Positions 42,086-44,250 of a stretch of 44,250 nt of DNA are shown piece by piece (position 1 is the first letter of the stretch; every line of letters begins with the position of its first letter). The stretch is from Candidatus Acetothermia bacterium JdFR-48. Lineage in GTDB: Bacteria; Bipolaricaulota; Bipolaricaulia; Bipolaricaulales; Bipolaricaulaceae. Location: assembly GCA_002011425.1 (NCBI GenBank), contig MTNJ01000012.1, positions 19,563 to 63,812 of the forward strand, given 5' to 3'. Under the pieces are notes generated by a model, which searched no databases, was not told where the DNA came from, and saw only the letters and a list, made by a program, of their open reading frames with translations. The position numbers were made by a program, and so were the translations under genes.

Positions 42086-44250
42086 TTGAGAGCCCGTTCA
42101 CACAACATAACATGGATATTATTGATTACTCTGGCGCTCGGCGTTCTCGGTTTTGGCGCTCCGGAAGACCTCGCTGACGAGATTCATTTTCCCGATCGAG
42201 TGATTGCCCGTGTCCCCACGCCGAAGCTCCTCGGGGTTACTCCTTATCAACTCCTCCTAAAGGCCGGTGCGGTAGAACTGCCCCAAGGTTTGGCCCCCGA
42301 GCTTCAACCCAGCACGGCTTTAGGACCGATCGGACAAGCCTTCGTGATCGTCCAATTCTTCCACTCTTTGGACCCACAACTCATGGCGACTCTCTCCACC
42401 CTGGGCGTGAAAGTTCTAGAATATATCCCCCAATACGCGTTTATCTGTGCAGTCCCCGTGGAACAGCTCCAGATGCTGGCCTCCTTGCCTCAAGTGCGAG
42501 CAGTCGCTTCGATCCAACCTAGTTGGAAAATCTCACCCCCTCTCCTCGAGCAACTGATAAAGGCTCCCGGGCGGGCGGAAAGGGTGTGGATAGAGACCTT
42601 TGCCCCGATCGACGATCTTGTGGGTGCAGATGCCCGGTTAGAACCGGGCTTATACCAGGCCGACGTCACCTATCAAGAGCTCATCGCCCTTGCCAAAGAC
42701 CCCCGGGTTAAGTGGATCCAAAGGAAACCTGTGGAAAAACCGCTGCTTGCCGAAAGTGCTCCTCTGATCGGTGCTCCCTCGGTGTGGAACGATGGCATCA
42801 CCGGGGCCAACGTGAAAATAGGGATAATTGACACCGGCATCGACCCTGATCATCCTCATTTCGCTTCCATCAACATCGACCCCGCCTATGACTGGGTAGA
42901 CCAAGATACGTACCCGTGGGACTGTAATGGTCATGGGACTCACTGTGCCGGAACCATCGCCGGCCAAAGCTCGCTTCCCTGTGGTACGACGCTCACAGGT
43001 GTGGCGCCGGCCGCGACCTTGGTGGTGGAGCGGACATTCGACTGCGCTGGCAACTGGTATGGAGGTACGTATGCCCAGATATTCGATGAAGTGGTGAGCA
43101 AAGGCGCGACTATTGTCTCCTGCAGTTGGGGACATGAAAACTCCGGCCTTTATGACGTAGCCGCCGTAGACCAATATGCCGTCGACCATCCCGATGTCCT
43201 CCTCCTGTTCGCCAATGGCAATTATCCCGACGACTCTTATATGAACTCGCCGGCACTCGCCAAGAATGTGGTGGCTGTCGGAGCGATCCACGATGGCAGT
43301 GGCAGCTTCGTCTGCCCCCCCACCGTGGACGCATCCACCGCGGCGGAAGCGGACCTTGTTTCGGCGATGAACAATCTCATCGGGCCCCAGGACGGTCGTG
43401 TCAAGCCGGACGTGGTGGCTCCCGGCGCGTGGATCGCCGGGCCCACGTATGACAACACCTGGGCCAGTTACCGGGGTACAAGTATGGCCACACCCCATGT
43501 GACAGGTTTGGCCGCCCTATATAGATCCGTATACCCGGATCGGCCTGCCGCAGCCATCAAGGCGGCGTTGGTGGCCTCGCCAATCGACCTGAGCGCCAAG
43601 GATGGACAAACGGATTACCCCTATGGATGGGGGAAAGTTCCCTCAGCTCGCGATATGTTGTATCAAAATCCATGGGAAGCAGATCAGTTCCTATTTACAG
43701 GCTCGGTTTCCGAAGGCGATGAAGCGGCACACAGCTTCACGGTCCCGCAAGGTGCCGAGAAGATCATCGTGACCTTGGTCTGGTGGGACCCTCCCGGAAG
43801 TCCACTTGCCAATCCCGCCATCGTCAACGACCTGGATTTGTACGTTGGGCCCGCCTCCTCTCCTTATCAGTACAGTTCTACTTCCGGAGTGGACACGGTG
43901 GAGCGCATAATCGTTGAGAACCCTACTCCGGGCGATTGGACGATCAGTGTGCTGGGGGCCTTGGTCCCCGGTGGTGGCACCCAAACTTATTATGGATATT
44001 GTAAGGTCCTCATGGACGCCACTCCCGCAGGGACCCGCACCTGGAGTGTCACTGCATCAAGTGGGAAAAGCGTCGCCGCCTCAACTGGAGGAGAAGAACC
44101 GACGCCGGCCGAGCTGCCGAAGGGCACCACGATCACGGTTAACGTCGGTGTGCCCTTCACCCTGAACCTGAGCTGGGAGATCACGGAATTCTATGTCTCT
44201 GGTGCGTACGTGACACTCGAACCGATGTATCCCCAAATCGAGCTTGTGGA
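42086..44250 (+). CDS. secreted subtilisin-family serine protease, 3' end outside the window
   Basis: The frame is open from TTG 42086 (GGGGGAGGAA six bases before it; ATG 42065 is the alternative) to the window end, 721 codons. Signal peptide: MRARSHNITWILLITLALGVLGFG. A propeptide-like region (about 30-220) precedes the S8 domain with Asp 249 (GIIDTGID), His 283 (GHGTHCAGTIAG) and Ser 466 (GTSMATPHV). FANGNYP carries the probable oxyanion Asn. After the catalytic domain comes a jelly-roll P-like domain (about 530-650, VTLVWWDPPGSP, NDLDLYVG, NPTPGDWTISV). An Ig-like or sorting domain may lie beyond 44250. It is probably exported with the neighbouring surface proteins. No frameshift was seen. 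Confidence 0.9.
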   Translation, partial: MRARSHNITWILLITLALGVLGFGAPEDLADEIHFPDRVIARVPTPKLLGVTPYQLLLKAGAVELPQGLAPELQPSTALGPIGQAFVIVQFFHSLDPQLMATLSTLGVKVLEYIPQYAFICAVPVEQLQMLASLPQVRAVASIQPSWKISPPLLEQLIKAPGRAERVWIETFAPIDDLVGADARLEPGLYQADVTYQELIALAKDPRVKWIQRKPVEKPLLAESAPLIGAPSVWNDGITGANVKIGIIDTGIDPDHPHFASINIDPAYDWVDQDTYPWDCNGHGTHCAGTIAGQSSLPCGTTLTGVAPAATLVVERTFDCAGNWYGGTYAQIFDEVVSKGATIVSCSWGHENSGLYDVAAVDQYAVDHPDVLLLFANGNYPDDSYMNSPALAKNVVAVGAIHDGSGSFVCPPTVDASTAAEADLVSAMNNLIGPQDGRVKPDVVAPGAWIAGPTYDNTWASYRGTSMATPHVTGLAALYRSVYPDRPAAAIKAALVASPIDLSAKDGQTDYPYGWGKVPSARDMLYQNPWEADQFLFTGSVSEGDEAAHSFTVPQGAEKIIVTLVWWDPPGSPLANPAIVNDLDLYVGPASSPYQYSSTSGVDTVERIIVENPTPGDWTISVLGALVPGGGTQTYYGYCKVLMDATPAGTRTWSVTASSGKSVAASTGGEEPTPAELPKGTTITVNVGVPFTLNLSWEITEFYVSGAYVTLEPMYPQIELV

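Overview
The window is 44.25 kb of GC-rich, tightly packed bacterial chromosome. Almost every base is coding, ATGA or TAATG start/stop overlaps are common, and GTG or TTG starts are frequent. The gene set (fused ADP-forming acyl-CoA synthetase, GH57 amylase-type enzyme, several NosD-like secreted beta-helix proteins, PorV-like outer-membrane barrel, divergent FtsZ, ROK and HutC regulators) suggests a diderm, anaerobic, possibly thermophilic heterotroph of a deep-branching phylum. Candidatus Bipolaricaulota/Acetothermia is my best guess. That is inference from gene content only. I see no rRNA, tRNA, CRISPR array, insertion sequence or prophage.

Region 1 (29-10107, minus strand) is one long operon: HutC/GntR regulator, family 5 solute-binding protein, two Opp/Dpp permeases, PfkB kinase, BtpA-family TIM barrel, purD, and a Pat-like fusion of ADP-forming acyl-CoA synthetase with a GNAT domain. 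Its promoter carries a perfect 10-bp-arm palindrome just downstream of the -10, probably the autoregulatory operator. No ABC ATPase gene is present. Divergent from it is rlmN.

Region 2 (11168-19553) is housekeeping plus oddities: an M1-type metallopeptidase, an FtsZ with an extra N-terminal domain that looks like DnaA domain I or the C-terminal domain of DnaX, a HAD phosphatase, a secreted beta-helix protein fused to DUF192, a Cas4-like Fe-S nuclease with a C-terminal clamp-binding-like motif, NadE and a GNAT.

Region 3 (19613-31680, plus strand) is an alpha-glucan utilisation operon: ROK repressor, GH36-like hydrolase, secreted GH57 enzyme, secreted CBM48-type starch-binding protein with a Cys-rich beta domain, MalE, MalF and MalG. 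Extracellular or periplasmic glucan would be bound and cut, the maltodextrins imported by MalEFG with an ATPase encoded elsewhere, and the products trimmed in the cytoplasm.

Region 4 (31655-37367) holds an MFS exporter broken by a +1 frameshift in a six-base homopolymer, a small winged-helix protein, a MgtC/DUF4010 membrane protein and rmlD-rmlA-rmlC for dTDP-rhamnose (rmlB is missing). About 650 bases follow with no credible gene but with several inverted repeats.

Region 5 (38016-44250) is less GC-rich and devoted to the cell envelope: a PorV/UPF0164 barrel, two NosD-like proteins (one with five 141-bp tandem repeats and a T9SS/FlgD-like C-terminal domain) and a subtilisin-family protease that runs off the end of the window.
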